Shown here one piece after another: positions 45,696-56,593 of a stretch of 64,000 bases of DNA. The first letter of the stretch is position 1. Each line of letters begins with the position of its first letter. The stretch covers positions 663,142-727,141 of the forward strand of contig JAHLKD010000011.1 in assembly GCA_025526935.1 (NCBI GenBank), in the 5' to 3' direction. The stretch comes from Cladochytrium replicatum. Its lineage: Eukaryota; Chytridiomycota; Chytridiomycetes; Cladochytriales; Cladochytriaceae. The translations under genes and the position numbers were made by a program. The notes beneath the pieces are model-generated. The model did no database searches. It was not told where the DNA came from and saw nothing but the letters and a program-made list of their open reading frames with translations.

Positions 45696-48600
45696 ATGGC
45701 GGCTGGAAAGTCAACCAGTCTTCGGAACGACACATCCACATCAAATTCTCAGCACTCTACAACAGAAGTAACACCTATATCCAATTCTGAGCTTTTGCAA
45801 ATCCCATTAACAGAACCTCGCCGAAGTTCGGGAATCTCTGTCCAGTTCGCTCCTCGCGTAGGATCCGACCCAGCCGTGTATACCGTGCCTCTAACAGGAA
45901 AAGAAGGGGTTATAGAGTCGGAAATTGCCGAAGCGCCACGAAAATCGGGAGCAAGTAGAAGGGGATCACACTTTCATCGCAACTTCAGCACTGGAGACTT
46001 AGCTGGTTATTCTCCCATCGGACCATTACTCTGGTTTGGGGACGCATCGATAGAGCGAGAGTATCGTCGCTACTACTTTGAAAGAAACATTGATCGTTGG
46101 CGCTCAATGGTGTCTTTCCTGGCAGCAGTTTTGCTCACGGTAAGGTGGATGGGAGCGATATGTCACTGAGGGCTGAATCTATGTCTTTGGCAGTACTATG
46201 CAATCTGGATGCTAGAAAATGCTCAGTGCGGATATTTCAGAGAATGGGATTTGATTGCCCAAGATGGACTGTTCTTTTCCGCATTTGTATCTATACCAAC
46301 AGCTGTGATCTACGTTATCACACGTCCAGAGGCAAAGCGAGCCTGGATGACAATGTGGCTGCACGAAATGTCCTGCGCCGTCGTGCTCCTTTTCGTTGGT
46401 GGTGGTTTGAGTAAGTCGAATAGAAGTTAACCCCTTGTATGATAGGAACCTGAAAAACAACACATAGTTTTCCGCACACACTGGGAAGAGCACTGGAAAC
46501 AAGTCGTTGGACCATGGAACCGGATAATGAAGCTGTTTCCGATGCTAATATTTTCCCCACTGGTCCTTCGCATTCGTTTTCTGTACACATTCGCGCTCCT
46601 GGTTTTCTTGATGGGGCTGTATATTGGACTGTCGTATTGGGCGACATTCTCCACACGAGGGACTGATGGAAAATTCAAACGAGCAGGATCCTCCGGGCTG
46701 GAGATCCTTTTTACATGTGGGAGCTCTGCAATCGACGATTCAGTGCTGATTTTCGGAAAGTGGGACTGGCTTCTGTCCAGTCTGACTTTATTCTTGGCAA
46801 CGATGGTGTCCACCTGGGGAACATATAATCTGGAGAAAGTTAACAGAAAGGAATTTGTTATCAATTTTGGACTGGCCAAGGTTTGTTCAACTAAAAGAGG
46901 TAGTTCCCATTTCTAGAGCTGAATCTCTGTAGTCTAACGATCGACTGCGTCATCAATTGTCTGGACTCCAAAGAGCATACGAGGGAAGAGCCGCAGATCT
47001 GCATTCTCCGCTTGAAAAGTCGATGATGACAGTAAAGAGCTTGATGGCGGATCCATCATTGCCAAAAGCCTTGTACAGCAGGCTGCAGAGGCTATTGGCA
47101 CTGTTACAGACAAATGACCTTCTAACACCGGACCTGAAGCAAAACACTCAGAACGGAGCAAACGTGGACGTCATGTCACAGGTGCTCTGAGTTCAAGGAT
47201 CACAATTCTCCCCTTTTACTGATTTTAATTAGGCCTGGTTGGAGACATTTCTTCCTAAGCGGGCCAGCAATATACCTGGATCATTTTTAGGTCACAGTCA
47301 AAATGGCACCAATTCTCCCACGGAAACGGGATCTCTTGCAACAATTGATACTGGTAGCACCTCTCAAGATGACACAGAAGAACTTGGCGGATCAGACACA
47401 GCTCATCCAGTCGGGTCATCAATGCCAACTCCCGATCGAATAGATTCTTCATCAGAAATACCGAAGAGCAGCACGGATACTTTCAAAGATGTGCACGGCG
47501 GAGGAGACTCGCGTCGCGAATCATTCCGCCCCGTTCCTTCCTTGTTCAACAAGAGAAGGACTTCAGGAGAACACTCGGGTCACGAAGCAAAGGGCAGTGT
47601 TCCTTCAGTGAAGAAGGACCCAACTTCTACACAATCACACAACCCGTCATTGCGAAAAGCCTCAGTGCCATCATCTCCACCACCCCCTGCAAGCAGACCT
47701 CCGACTGCACAACAAGATCTGTATCGTTCGGTGTTGCCAAATGAAATTGCTTATGACGAGTCACATATTCAGCTTCCATATGTTCAATCACCCGATCCAC
47801 TTAAGCTCGAATCGGAAGATCTCTCCCCAATGCCCATACAACTGGCACATTACGAAGAACAATTGCTATCTCTCACTGACATTCCAACAGACCAGTTCGG
47901 TCCCAGTGGTGCTTCAGACGACGATTATGTCCCCGGGAACAAAGAGGGTCGACCATGGTCAGCAGTTTGGAGTATGAACGAAGAAGGTCAAGAGCCGAAT
48001 AGGCTTCGTCAAGGGGCCATGTTCGTCCAGCGAAAGAGAATCCAAATGTCTTTGGCTAATGTACAGGAATGGAGCTGGAACATATTCGATTTAGAAAAAA
48101 TCGCTGGAAAGAAGACTTTACAATCGCTGGCGAAGCAATTCTTCAGGCATAAGGATCTGGTCAAGAGAATGCGCCTACCAGCGAGGAAGCTTGTCAAGTT
48201 TTTGTCCGTGATTGAGGAAGGATACAGAGATCTTCCTTGTAAGAAGATGTGAGCCATGCTTTTCGAAACCTTTAATTAACTTTTCTATTTCGCAAGACCA
48301 TAGTTCGTGCCACGCTGCTGACGTACTTCATGCAATCAACTACTTTTCAACCTCCGAGCCATTTTCTTCCCACGTTACCGATATTGAGCTACTTGCGGCT
48401 TACACCGCTGCTGTCATCCACGGTTTGTAGGGAATCTTGCTGGACTCCCGAAGGCTGAAAAATGTGATAGATTATGACCATCCCGGTGTGAACAATGCAT
48501 TCCTTACGAAAATTGGCGACCCGAAAGCAATTCTGTACAACGATCGCTCTATCCTCGAGAATCACCATGTTGCCAGTGCATTTGCCATATTGAGTCGAGA

Positions 48601-49954
48601 AGAATGCAATTTTGTTGAGCTGCTTCCGAGGGATATCTTTAGGCAGTTTCGAGAACAAGTGATTGACATGGTCCTGGCAACCGAGTATGTTTTGCAAATT
48701 TGGAGCGTGCAGCATTTCTAACTTCTGAAAGCATTGCAAACCATTTTCAAACCCTTTCCACTTTCAAGAACAAAGTAAGTATGATTATGAGCTCACTTTG
48801 CATGCTCTTAAACTGAGCATTTATAGGTTAACGCATCCCCCGCGTACGACTTCCAAAATCACGATGACCGTGCTTTGCTATGGCGGGCCATAATCAAAGC
48901 ATCAGATGTCAGCAATGTCTCCAAGTCGTGGGAAGTGTACAGCGTTTGGCTTGAACGACTGACCGAGGAGTTTTACCGGCAAGGAGATCGCGAGCGCGAA
49001 CTGGGTTTTACTATCACACCATTCATGGATCGGAATGTAATGGCAGTGCCGCTCTCCCAGATCAACTTTATGGATTTCATATCGTTTCCTTTGTTTGAGA
49101 CGCTTGGGAAGGTGTTCGTCCAGGCAGCAGAGACTCCGATCAGGAATGTTCATAGAAACAGGGAAATCGTGATCCAGTGGAAAGCACAAGCTGCCGCGGC
49201 TGTCGCAGCAGGATTCAATCCCCCAACCGCACCGCAAGTCCAAACTATCGTCGCAATCGATGAACAGGCAGACGAATCACCAGACAGCGGAAGCCCTCTG
49301 ACTGGCCGAAACGGCAGCCCTCATCGTTCGGCATCATCTCTAAGTCGCAATGCAGTGCGGACACCCCAGAGCGGGAAGAGATTCGCTCAAAGACAAATTC
49401 TACCCATTTTTCCATCAAGAAGAGTCAGCTGCCCTGACGATGCTCCAGGAGCAACGGTGCTAACACTAGCAGCCCCAAATACACATATTCGAGCAATCCA
49501 TTCTTCAGCTCTAAGCTTCAATAACTTGCTTGGTGGTGCAGCTGTAACGAATGGAAACTCAAATGAAGGACAACCCACAGATCCGCTTGATCAATCCGTT
49601 GCGCCAAGACCGAGTCGCACACCTAGAAACAATGATGGTGATCCCAATGAAACACCCGACTCTGTGTTTACTCCAACATGGAGATCTCAGCCCTCCCATC
49701 TCCTGGACGATGCAATTCCGAAAGTTCTGTCTCCGCAAGCGTCATCACAATATTTAAACACCTCAGATATTCCTGAATCACAAACGAGAGACTCGCGTTT
49801 TGGAGCAAAAGCCAAAAGTGGGCTTTCTTCATTATTCGGACGGCAAGGATCCTCAAACAGCGCTTACCCCCCACCAAGGCGAAGACTTTCATTCACCCCA
49901 CGGGTTCGTGAATCCGAGGGAAACCAAAATTTGAATGGATCTTTCGATGGGTGA
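45696..49954 (+). CDS. Membrane-anchored class I cyclic-nucleotide phosphodiesterase
   Basis: Hydrolyses cAMP and/or cGMP. The ATG at 45696 starts a polar region of about 130 residues, then roughly five membrane segments (MVSFLAAVLLTYYAIWML, FFSAFVSIPTAVIYVIT, EMSCAVVLLFVGGGLIF, FLYTFALLVFLMGLYIGLS, WLLSSLTLFLATMVSTW). A coiled-coil-like linker (NDRLRHQLSGLQRAYEGRAA) and a disordered region of about 200 residues follow. The catalytic HD domain starts near 47990: HSSCHAADVLHAI (usually H-x3-H-A-x-D), VIHDYDHPGVNN spliced across 48432, LLWRAIIKASDVSNVSKSW and PLSQINFMDFISFPLFE. A Ser/Pro-rich tail of about 230 residues ends at 49954. About 1,280 residues in nine or so exons. The membrane part has no retinal-type Lys in a last helix, so it does not look like a rhodopsin. 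Metal-binding His and Asp residues are present. Confidence 0.87.
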
Positions 49955-50120
49955 TCGCCACAAATTTACAGCCTTTCATTCTATTCCCCTTTTCCAGCAG
50001 TATAGTTATTTTCATGTACAAAGAGCAATAGTGCGGTCTGTTTGTGTTATAAAATCACTGTTGGATTTTCTTTATCCATAAATATCATTCGCTTTGGGCA
50101 GCGTTTCGAAGAAGCACACT
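49955..50120. other. Convergent 3' region, phosphodiesterase / RRP41
   Basis: Short spacer between converging genes, AT-rich, with nothing else seen. Confidence 0.4.
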
Positions 50121-51165
50121 TCATTCTGTAGATGCCGCAAGAGCCATCCGCTTTGTTGAATTACGTATTGTTTCGTCCATAACCTCCCCAATTTGTTTAC
50201 TACCTTCACAGGCAAGCTGAACTATGGTTTCAAAATGGTCCATGTGCAACTTATGCTCAGACTATCGGTGATCAGCTATGAGCAAATGTGAGAGGAGTTA
50301 AAGCCAATACCGTAACAAGAGTGAGCTTTCCGCTCTTCACCAGTGTTCCAATTGTCAGGGTGGGGACTTCAGCGTTTTCCTCGATATAGTTCAAATCTGA
50401 AAGAAATTGTCATCACGGGGAGAGAAAGCACCTAAACAAAGACCGAGTACCTAATATCGGCGCATCATTCACGAACCCGGCAGAACAGGCACAAACATAA
50501 TCTGTCATCGGTATGCCGGCGTCAATCAGAGCTAAAGTTGCCGCGTTCACGGCCGCATGCAAAGCACCTCAATAACGAAAATGAATGATGTAGTAGAGCA
50601 GAAAATACTTAGGAGAAGGAGATTACCTCCATCAACTTGGAGAAGTTGCAAGAATATGTCAATTTCTGTTCGAGCAGGGGCAAAGAGATGACTGGCTCAA
50701 AATTTTGTTTTATCAAGGTGGCTATCTCGAGCAATCGCCTGTGATAAAAAAAGATCTCAGTAACTTCATCTTTATCGAGAGTAGGTAGGTTGTCACTTGC
50801 GTGTCCTGTCTCCCACTATGTTTTCGATCCCCACTACTGAAGCTCGCCAAGTTGAATTCGACATTAATTGCTACCTTTTCTTGGAGAGCAGATCGCTTAT
50901 GTGGCTGCAGATGCGGGGTGTAAATATTCAGTGGATGATTGACCACAACAATCCATCCTACTTCGTGAGGGCCGTACACGGCAGCCAGGCATTTTGTGTT
51001 TCCGTGTTCTATGTATGCCGAGCCGTCCGCCTGAGCGAACACACCCGTCCTGCACGCAATCCGCCTCAGTTCTGGAGGTCTCCTCCTGTCGACACGCAGG
51101 CCCTCTGGTGACAGCAATTCGTTAAAAGATATTTCTAAGAGGTCCAAAATTTTCTTATTTTCCAA
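50121..51165 (-). pseudogene. Exosome core subunit RRP41/EXOSC4-like, reading frame broken
   Basis: RNase PH-fold subunit of the RNA exosome. Homology is collinear over the full length: ELLSPEGLRVDRRRPPELRR, ADGSAYIEHGNTKCLAAVYG (GPHE), an intron, RSALQEKVAINVEFNLASFS, RRLLEIATLIKQNFE, ARTEIDIFLQLLQVDGG, AAVNAATLALIDAGIPMTDY, VCACSAGFVNDAPIL, NYIEENAEVPTLTIGTLVKS and HFETIVQLACEGSKQIGEVM, with stop TGA at 50121-50123. Three faults are seen. There is no ATG before the first motif (the frame opens with TTG at 51165). The exon before RRLLEI ends in the wrong phase. NFE and SHLFAPARTEID lie in different frames (near 50695). The usual DGRR is DRRR. Either the gene is dying (RRP41 is essential, so a good copy would lie elsewhere) or the sequence has errors and a first exon is missed. 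Confidence 0.7.
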
Positions 51166-51500
51166 TTTTGAAACGCGACTTCAAACCAAGAGCACGGGAA
51201 GGTTGTGAAAGAGAGCGAGCTGCCCGTTGCGTTTGGCGATCTACCAGATATCAGAGACGTTGCTCTTGCCGGATACTCTCAAGCTCTGTGCTTCTACGGT
51301 TGCCTGTAGATCTGGTCTCGTCTGCCCTAAGCGTGTAGTGTTTGAACACCAGTAAGTGAGAACACCTTCCCCTCTCCGCCATTTGCGGAGACTTGCGGTG
51401 TTTCTCAGATTTTTATGTCCAAGAGATACGGCAATTTGATCTACTGGATCTGCACGTCGCTGCACTAGTTCCGACTCCTTTTGTCCCGCTCCACCATCCG

Positions 51501-52419
51501 ATGATGCTCAGCGACATGGAAGAAGAAGCGTATGGCTTTCCGTTAACCGAAGAAATGCTGGACGATCCCAATCAGCTACTTCTGCCTTTCTCAGCCCCCG
51601 GGATGCACCACCTGATCCCAACTGCTCTCATTCCCTTCTCCCCGCAGTTCAACAACCCATGGGAAGACCCTAGATACGCCATGCCGCATCTTGGGTCGTT
51701 TTACCACCCCACGCTCGTTCAACAACCTAGTGGTGGGAGTGCCGTTCTGTACACAACCTCTCCCGCGGCAACCAGCGTCTCTGCACAACCTTACTTCATC
51801 CCAACGTTCCCGACAAACTACGTTCAGCCTAACTTAGCTCGTAACCAAAACCAGAACACAAAGAGTGACCTGCATCAACACCTGGCGTCCAACCCTGGCG
51901 GAATGACCACTGCTTTCCGTCCCACAAACGTTCCCTTCCACAAGGTTCAGCCAAACACCCCGGGCGGAGCTGGAATGAACAGGTCGGGTTCTAGCTTCAG
52001 CACTTCCAGCAACCAGCACAATGCGAACAAACTCGGTGTATATGAAGCTGTTTACTCCAATGTCCCCGTTTTTGAACTCATGTGCAACGGCGTCGCAGTC
52101 ATGCGGAGGCAGGCAGATTCGCACATCAACGCCACGCACATTCTCAAGGTCGCCGGAATAGAGAAAGGGAAACGAACTAAGATTTTGGAGCGTGAGATCC
52201 ACACAGGCGTGCACGAGAAGGTACAGGGAGGATACGGGAAGTATCAGGGAACCTGGTAAGTTGCCAGTGCAAACTCGAGTAGCTCTTGTACTGTGCTAAT
52301 CATATTACTGTCTTTGCAGGATTCCATTGGAACGGGCTCGTGAACTTGCTAGGGAGTATCAAGTGTATGACAATCTGAAGCTGATCTTGGAAACAACCCC
52401 TGTTATCGACCCCAATTAA
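51501..52419 (+). CDS. APSES/KilA-N DNA-binding protein without ankyrin repeats
   Basis: Sequence-specific transcription factor domain of the fungal Mbp1/Swi4/StuA group. The ATG pair at 51501/51504 starts [15 protein letters not shown]; an in-frame TTG at 51393 is ignored. About 185 residues of Pro/Asn/Gln/Ser-rich sequence precede the APSES domain: [40 protein letters not shown] (VAG), [20 protein letters not shown] and [11 protein letters not shown] spliced (52258-52319) to [15 protein letters not shown]. It stops at 52419, about 285 residues. The domain is complete, but the ankyrin repeats and C-terminal dimer region of Mbp1/Swi4 are missing, so it is closer to the StuA/Efg1 plan, though with the domain at the very C-terminus. 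Divergent from RRP41. Confidence 0.88.
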
Positions 52420-52869
52420 GAGACATTCAACATTACGAGATGACTTTCTTTTGAGATCAGCAGTCTTTCAGCTAACTTGTCAGGTCGTGTCACTTAATTT
52501 AACTTTTTTTAATTGCCGGTTGGGGGGACAGTTTTGAAGCTTTGACAGGCGAAATTTTTGTTGACCCTTTGCACGCATTTGGGAGGATTTCGTGTAGAAA
52601 AGATCAGAACGAAATTGCGACACCTGCTGCTTTGAAACCTCTCTCACTTATTTATAAATTAGTTATTGCTTATTTGTTGCAACAGAAGGACTCTCGTAAT
52701 GCTCTGGCTTCACACCACATCGCGATGCAGCCTTCGATCATGGGCCTGGCGCTCTCTCTCCGTGAGGCAGTTGTGAAACCCAACGGCGATCAGAAAAGAT
52801 CAACTCCAAGTATCACTTTGGTGCACTGCAGGAGAGAACACTCGTGAGATATGCGGGGTGGTGGACACA
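52420..52869. other. 3' flank of the APSES gene, no confident gene
   Basis: A 101-codon frame at 52542-52847 has no recognisable domain; it may be an upstream, more decayed part of the OrsD-RecQ relic that follows. Confidence 0.3.
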
Positions 52870-53370
52870 GTTGCAAGTTTGGAGAAGAGGATGTCTACCC
52901 AAATGATGACTCAGAGGATGAGTGGGAGGATGTGTCTGAAGACGAAGAGTTGGGTAGCAAAAACTGGAACATTCCTGCAATGGATGTGCTGGACTGTTCC
53001 AGGACTAGCAAGCCTAGCGATCGATTCACTGAACATGAGCATCAGTTGTTCTCTGCTAAACTAGAAGTGGCAACATGCTTTTTCACCAATCAGATCGTAT
53101 TTGGATTGAGTCCAAGAAATGCACTCATAGACCCTATCTTTGCATGGCGGGCGCTTGACGCGAGGACCCCAGGTGGACAAGGGCGAAGAGTCCAACACTG
53201 TTTCGCAGGACCGCGCCACTTTGATCCGCTGGGCTGTTGTGACTAACCCTTGCATCATCATGATATGGGAGCAACAGCAAACCTTCAACCTAGCAGATCT
53301 TGGAGAGATCACAAAGTGGACAGGGCAGTTTGATCCACATACAGGGAGTGAACAGATTGGAAATGCGCAG
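52870..53370 (+). pseudogene. Fragment of a second OrsD-RecQ-type gene
   Basis: Two plus-strand frames together align with residues about 540-680 of the intact OrsD-RecQ gene (DNA 58800-59215). An acidic run (DDSEDEWEDVSEDEEL) is followed by HQLFSAKLEVATCFFTNQIV, ALIDPIFAW and, after a frameshift, DRATLIRWAVVTNPCIIMIW and LADLGEITKWTGQFDPHTG. The intact gene has ELFAALLAVTESLFQAETVI, NNPLFTWW, TGAALLRWAYVTGLHRFW and RLMQIGHFTSRFNRHT. Both ends are missing; the right end stops exactly where a LINE fragment begins at 53371. Confidence 0.65.
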
Positions 53371-53890
53371 CCCTAACAGTTATTCCAAGCCAGAATGTTA
53401 ATAACATTTGGACAGACCGTCCAACGCGAATTTATTAAATGCGGACAGACCGTCCACCTCGAATTTATTAGCCACGGACGGACCGTCCAACGCGTTTTTA
53501 TTTGGCACGGACGGACCGTCCAACCCATTTTTATTAACCATGGACGGACCTTCCAGATGCAATTTATTCTGCTTCAACTGTAATTCATGCTACCTCAATC
53601 TCTCTTGTAGGTGAATTTTTCACTAAGTCTTTTCATTTCATGGGCCCGCGATGCTGCTGTTGGGAGAGACTCCTTTGATTTTGTGGGCTGGAGCATGGTA
53701 CTAGAGTAGAGAACTGATTCTTTGTATTTGATTGTCCAAAATCTACACTGACCTTACACCGTGATAACAAGTTTCTCACCCACAATGGGAGATATCCTTT
53801 TCAGGAAACCAGAGGCAAGGCCAGACCACAGGGTCTTCCTGCTATAGATAGTGGATCCCACCTCCCGCTCCCTGTCCATACCACAGCTTC
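53371..53890 (+). mobile_element. 5'-truncated LINE copy (last codons and 3' UTR)
   Basis: About 520 bases closely matching 56358-56893, the end of the reverse-transcriptase gene and its 3' flank. It starts with the same last codons (NSYSKPEC then stop) and carries the same minisatellite and tail. Severe 5' truncation is the usual fate of non-LTR retrotransposon copies. It appears to have landed in an OrsD-RecQ relic. Confidence 0.75.
53410..53574. repeat. 33-bp tandem repeat, 5 units, with 13-bp palindrome core
   Basis: Units start at 53410, 53443, 53476, 53509 and 53542. Each carries GGACGGACCGTCC or a close variant (a perfect dyad about its central base) followed by a T-rich spacer containing TTTATT. 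The last unit has CCTTCC. Period 33 keeps all frames open, hence the spurious repeat peptides on both strands. Confidence 0.95.
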
Positions 53891-55074
53891 TCGAGGGTAT
53901 TTCCAAACAGCGAAGTCCAGAAAGTGGCATCCATGATGTTAAAAACTAGCATATCAGACTGTTTGCTATATGGGTTATCCTTTGGGTTGTCTTTTTTCTC
54001 TTTGACCTGAGAGTTTTTTTGTCAATCCCTCTTCATTCTTATTTATGGACTTGTATTTCATGTATTTATATCCATGTTTGGCAGGTCCTGTGTGGAGTGA
54101 TCTTGGCATTTAGTGGGGAATGTGGTGTGGCTTGGTCCTTTGAGTTGATGTGACCAATGTCTTTGACCACAGGTATGCCCACACGCACTGTTCACTTGAA
54201 TATAGGAGTTGATGTGACCAATGTCTTTGACCACAGCATTCCCTGGTTGCCTGACCAGCTTGGGTGTAGTGTACAGCCTGTCGGAGTATTAGGCATATAC
54301 ACACCTGGGAGAACAGGTACTGGGCCAAGAGACGGAACCTGGAGCTGTTGTGCTAGCTACAGTACAGCTAAAGACGCCCTACCGCTGCCAGGAGAAGCCC
54401 TTGGTTTTTAACACATGATCTGAGAAAGTTTCGGACAGCAGAGTAACATCTTCTTGAAGCTGAAAAAGACCACAGCGAATTCGAGCAAGCTCTGTAAACT
54501 TTTCCGTATTTTGTAGATATAGGAAGAGAAGGGACTTCATCGCGTATGCTGCATGACAATGGGTGGATGTGGCACGAAGTAGGCAATCTTTTTCAAGTAA
54601 ATGCACGGAAGGTCCCTCCTGTACGTTAAAAAGACGGACCAATTCAGCCTGAACCGTGAACCAATTCCGACTCAGTCAACTCAGACGGCGCAATGTCTGA
54701 GGAAGATGGATAGGGTCTGACATGGATTACATCTGCGCAGTGTAGAAGTTGATTTGGGTTCAGGTGAATGTAGAGGAAACACGGCAGTTTCAATGTGGAG
54801 TGTTCTTCTGTCCTTGCTGTTGCACCCGTATGTTGTTCCAACCAGTCACTGAGCCATGTGGCTTGGCTTTTTCGAGGTCCGTACCCTCGCAAACTTGCGC
54901 CCCTGGCACTCCTTACAATGCTGATGGAGGATGTGCACCACTATTGGCGTACCAAGTGTGGCAAGCAGAAACAGATGCAGACCGATTCCACGTTGAGGGT
55001 CACGTGCATTTTCGAGGTCCTCGTTAAACTGTCACATAACCAACCGCGATCAATGACTAATCACAACTTATCGC
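53891..55074. repeat. Uncharacterised stretch with a duplicated 31-bp word
   Basis: GAGTTGATGTGACCAATGTC followed by TTTGACCACAG occurs at about 54137-54167 and again at 54207-54237, in direct order. No confident gene is seen; minus frames near 54642-54379 (RCGLFQLQEDVTLLSETFSD) look protein-like and may be another relic. Confidence 0.45.
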
Positions 55075-55142
55075 TCTATCAGAGGTTCGAACCTGCGTCC
55101 TTTTGCTTATAGTGCGGCGCCATAACCAATTGAGCTAAGAGA
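55075..55142 (-). other. tRNA-like relic with A and B boxes
   Basis: The minus strand reads TTAGCTCAATTGGTTATG (A box-like D arm) and, 29 bases on, GCAGGTTCGAACCT (B box-like T arm), at tRNA spacing. Acceptor arms pair at only about 5 of 7 positions and the T and anticodon stems pair poorly. A pseudo-tRNA or tRNA-derived SINE head is more likely than a working tRNA. It lies right at the 5' breakpoint of the LINE copy. Confidence 0.4.
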
Positions 55143-55151
55143 TCTGGTAAA

Positions 55152-56387
55152 TTGCTTCCACAAGGTCTTTTTCAAGGTTCTGTTTTGTCTCCGTTCTTGT
55201 ACTCAGTTTTCATCAATCCTTTAGCACAGCTCCTTCGTCGTGAATCTTCTCATCTTGCTAGGTTTTCTTATAACACTCCTGTTTTCAATTCGTTTGTTTT
55301 TGCTGATGACATAGCTTTGTTTTCTGCCACCCCTGAGCAAGCCCAACGTGCATTGAAAATTTGTGAAGATTTTGCTTTAGCTTCTCATTTTGTGTTTTCA
55401 CCTTCAAAGTGTGCTGTGTTATCTTCTCAACGGTTACCCACCCCCTTGAAGCTTCATGGCTCTGCCCTCCCTGTAGAGGTTTCATTTAGATACCTTGGTC
55501 ACTATTTTACTATTGAAGGGTTTGATCTTGCTGCAACTATTGATCATCGCTTAGAGAAAGCTCGTGCCTCATTGTATCTTTTTGCACCTTATGTCTCGTA
55601 CTTTGGTGGGTCTGCTCCTCGTGTTGCCAGGTTGTTGTTTTTGTCTTTTATTAGACCTTCACTTGAGTTTGGTTTAGCACTTATTCGGCCTTCCACTGCT
55701 CAGCTTCAGGTACTCGAGCGTTTTTGTTATCATTCACTGTGTCGTCTGTTTTCGATAGCCCATACCACTTCGCTTGTTGGTTTGTTGCTGTTAGCGCAAA
55801 TTCCTACTTTTGAGTTCAGGCTGAAATACCTTCAGGCACGTATGTTTGCTCGCTGGTCTAGTGATTCCAGCCCTCTGTTACCAGCTGCTGTGTTGCAATT
55901 CTATCGGTCATCTCCAGTCGGTTATGGTTCATCTCCTTATTTTTCCGCTTGTCACAATGATCTCATTGTTCCTATGCCTGTTGTGCTCCCACTTCATCCG
56001 TTGATGTTGCATTTTCAGTCTTTAGCTGTTGCGCATAATGGACCAATTGCAGTTTCGTTTGCCCCTGTCCGCAATTTGAAACTTCGCCACCCTTTGTTGC
56101 TACCACCACACCAACATCTCCCAACAGTATGTCTTCGTTTGTTCCTGCTATATCGGCTTGGCCGCCTGTTTCCAAACCCCCGACCTTATTGTAGGAACTG
56201 TCATGATGCCCCTGAAGTGTCGCGTGCCCATGTCTCTGTGTGTCTACATTTGCGTGCTAGTTTGTCTGCTAGTTTTGATTTGGGGCCGCCTGACGATCCC
56301 CGCCTACCTCTTGACATTGCAATTGATATGCTTTCACCACTGCCTTTTTATCCTTCCCCTAACAGTTATTCCAAGCCGGAATGTTAA
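55152..56387 (+). pseudogene. Reverse transcriptase, C-terminal two thirds (LINE)
   Basis: An uninterrupted frame of about 410 codons. It starts within the palm domain at LPQGLFQGSVLSPFLYSVFI (the usual G-x-PQGSVLSP motif) and has the active-site box FVFADDIALFS (FADD variant of YADD) and SPSKCAVLS, then a thumb-like region. A Cys/His cluster (CRNCHDAPEVSRAHVSVCLH) near the end resembles the zinc knuckle of LINE ORF2 proteins. It ends PNSYSKPEC at 56387. The frame opens at TTG with no start codon and lacks the fingers and endonuclease, so it is a truncated copy, but the absence of stops suggests a recent insertion. Confidence 0.85.
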
Positions 56388-56395
56388 TAACATTC

Positions 56396-56593
56396 GGACG
56401 GACCGTCCGACGCGAATTTATTAAATGCGGACGGACCGTCCACCTCGAATTTATTAGCCACGGACGGACCGTCCAACGCGTTTTTATTAGCCACGGACGG
56501 ACTGTCCAACGCGTTTTTATTAGGCGCGGATGGACCGTCCAACCCATTTTTATTAACCATGGACGGACCTTCCAGATGCATTTTATTCTGCTT
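56396..56593. repeat. 33-bp tandem repeat, 6 units, in the LINE 3' UTR
   Basis: Units start at 56396, 56429, 56462, 56495, 56528 and 56561; same unit and palindrome as at 53410-53574 but one unit more. It begins 9 bases after the reverse-transcriptase stop codon. Confidence 0.95.

Noticed and set aside
45696-46900. Rhodopsin-phosphodiesterase fusion
   Set aside because: The membrane segments are too few and no retinal-binding Lys in a final helix was seen.
53395-53583. Repeat peptides such as GRTVQ-x-FI read from the 33-bp array
   Set aside because: The period is a multiple of three, so every frame stays open; both strands give such peptides and none has a start in context.
53410-56593. Tandem arrays considered as CRISPR
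   Set aside because: The 33-bp units are continuous, with no unique spacers, in a eukaryotic genome and inside LINE 3' flanks.
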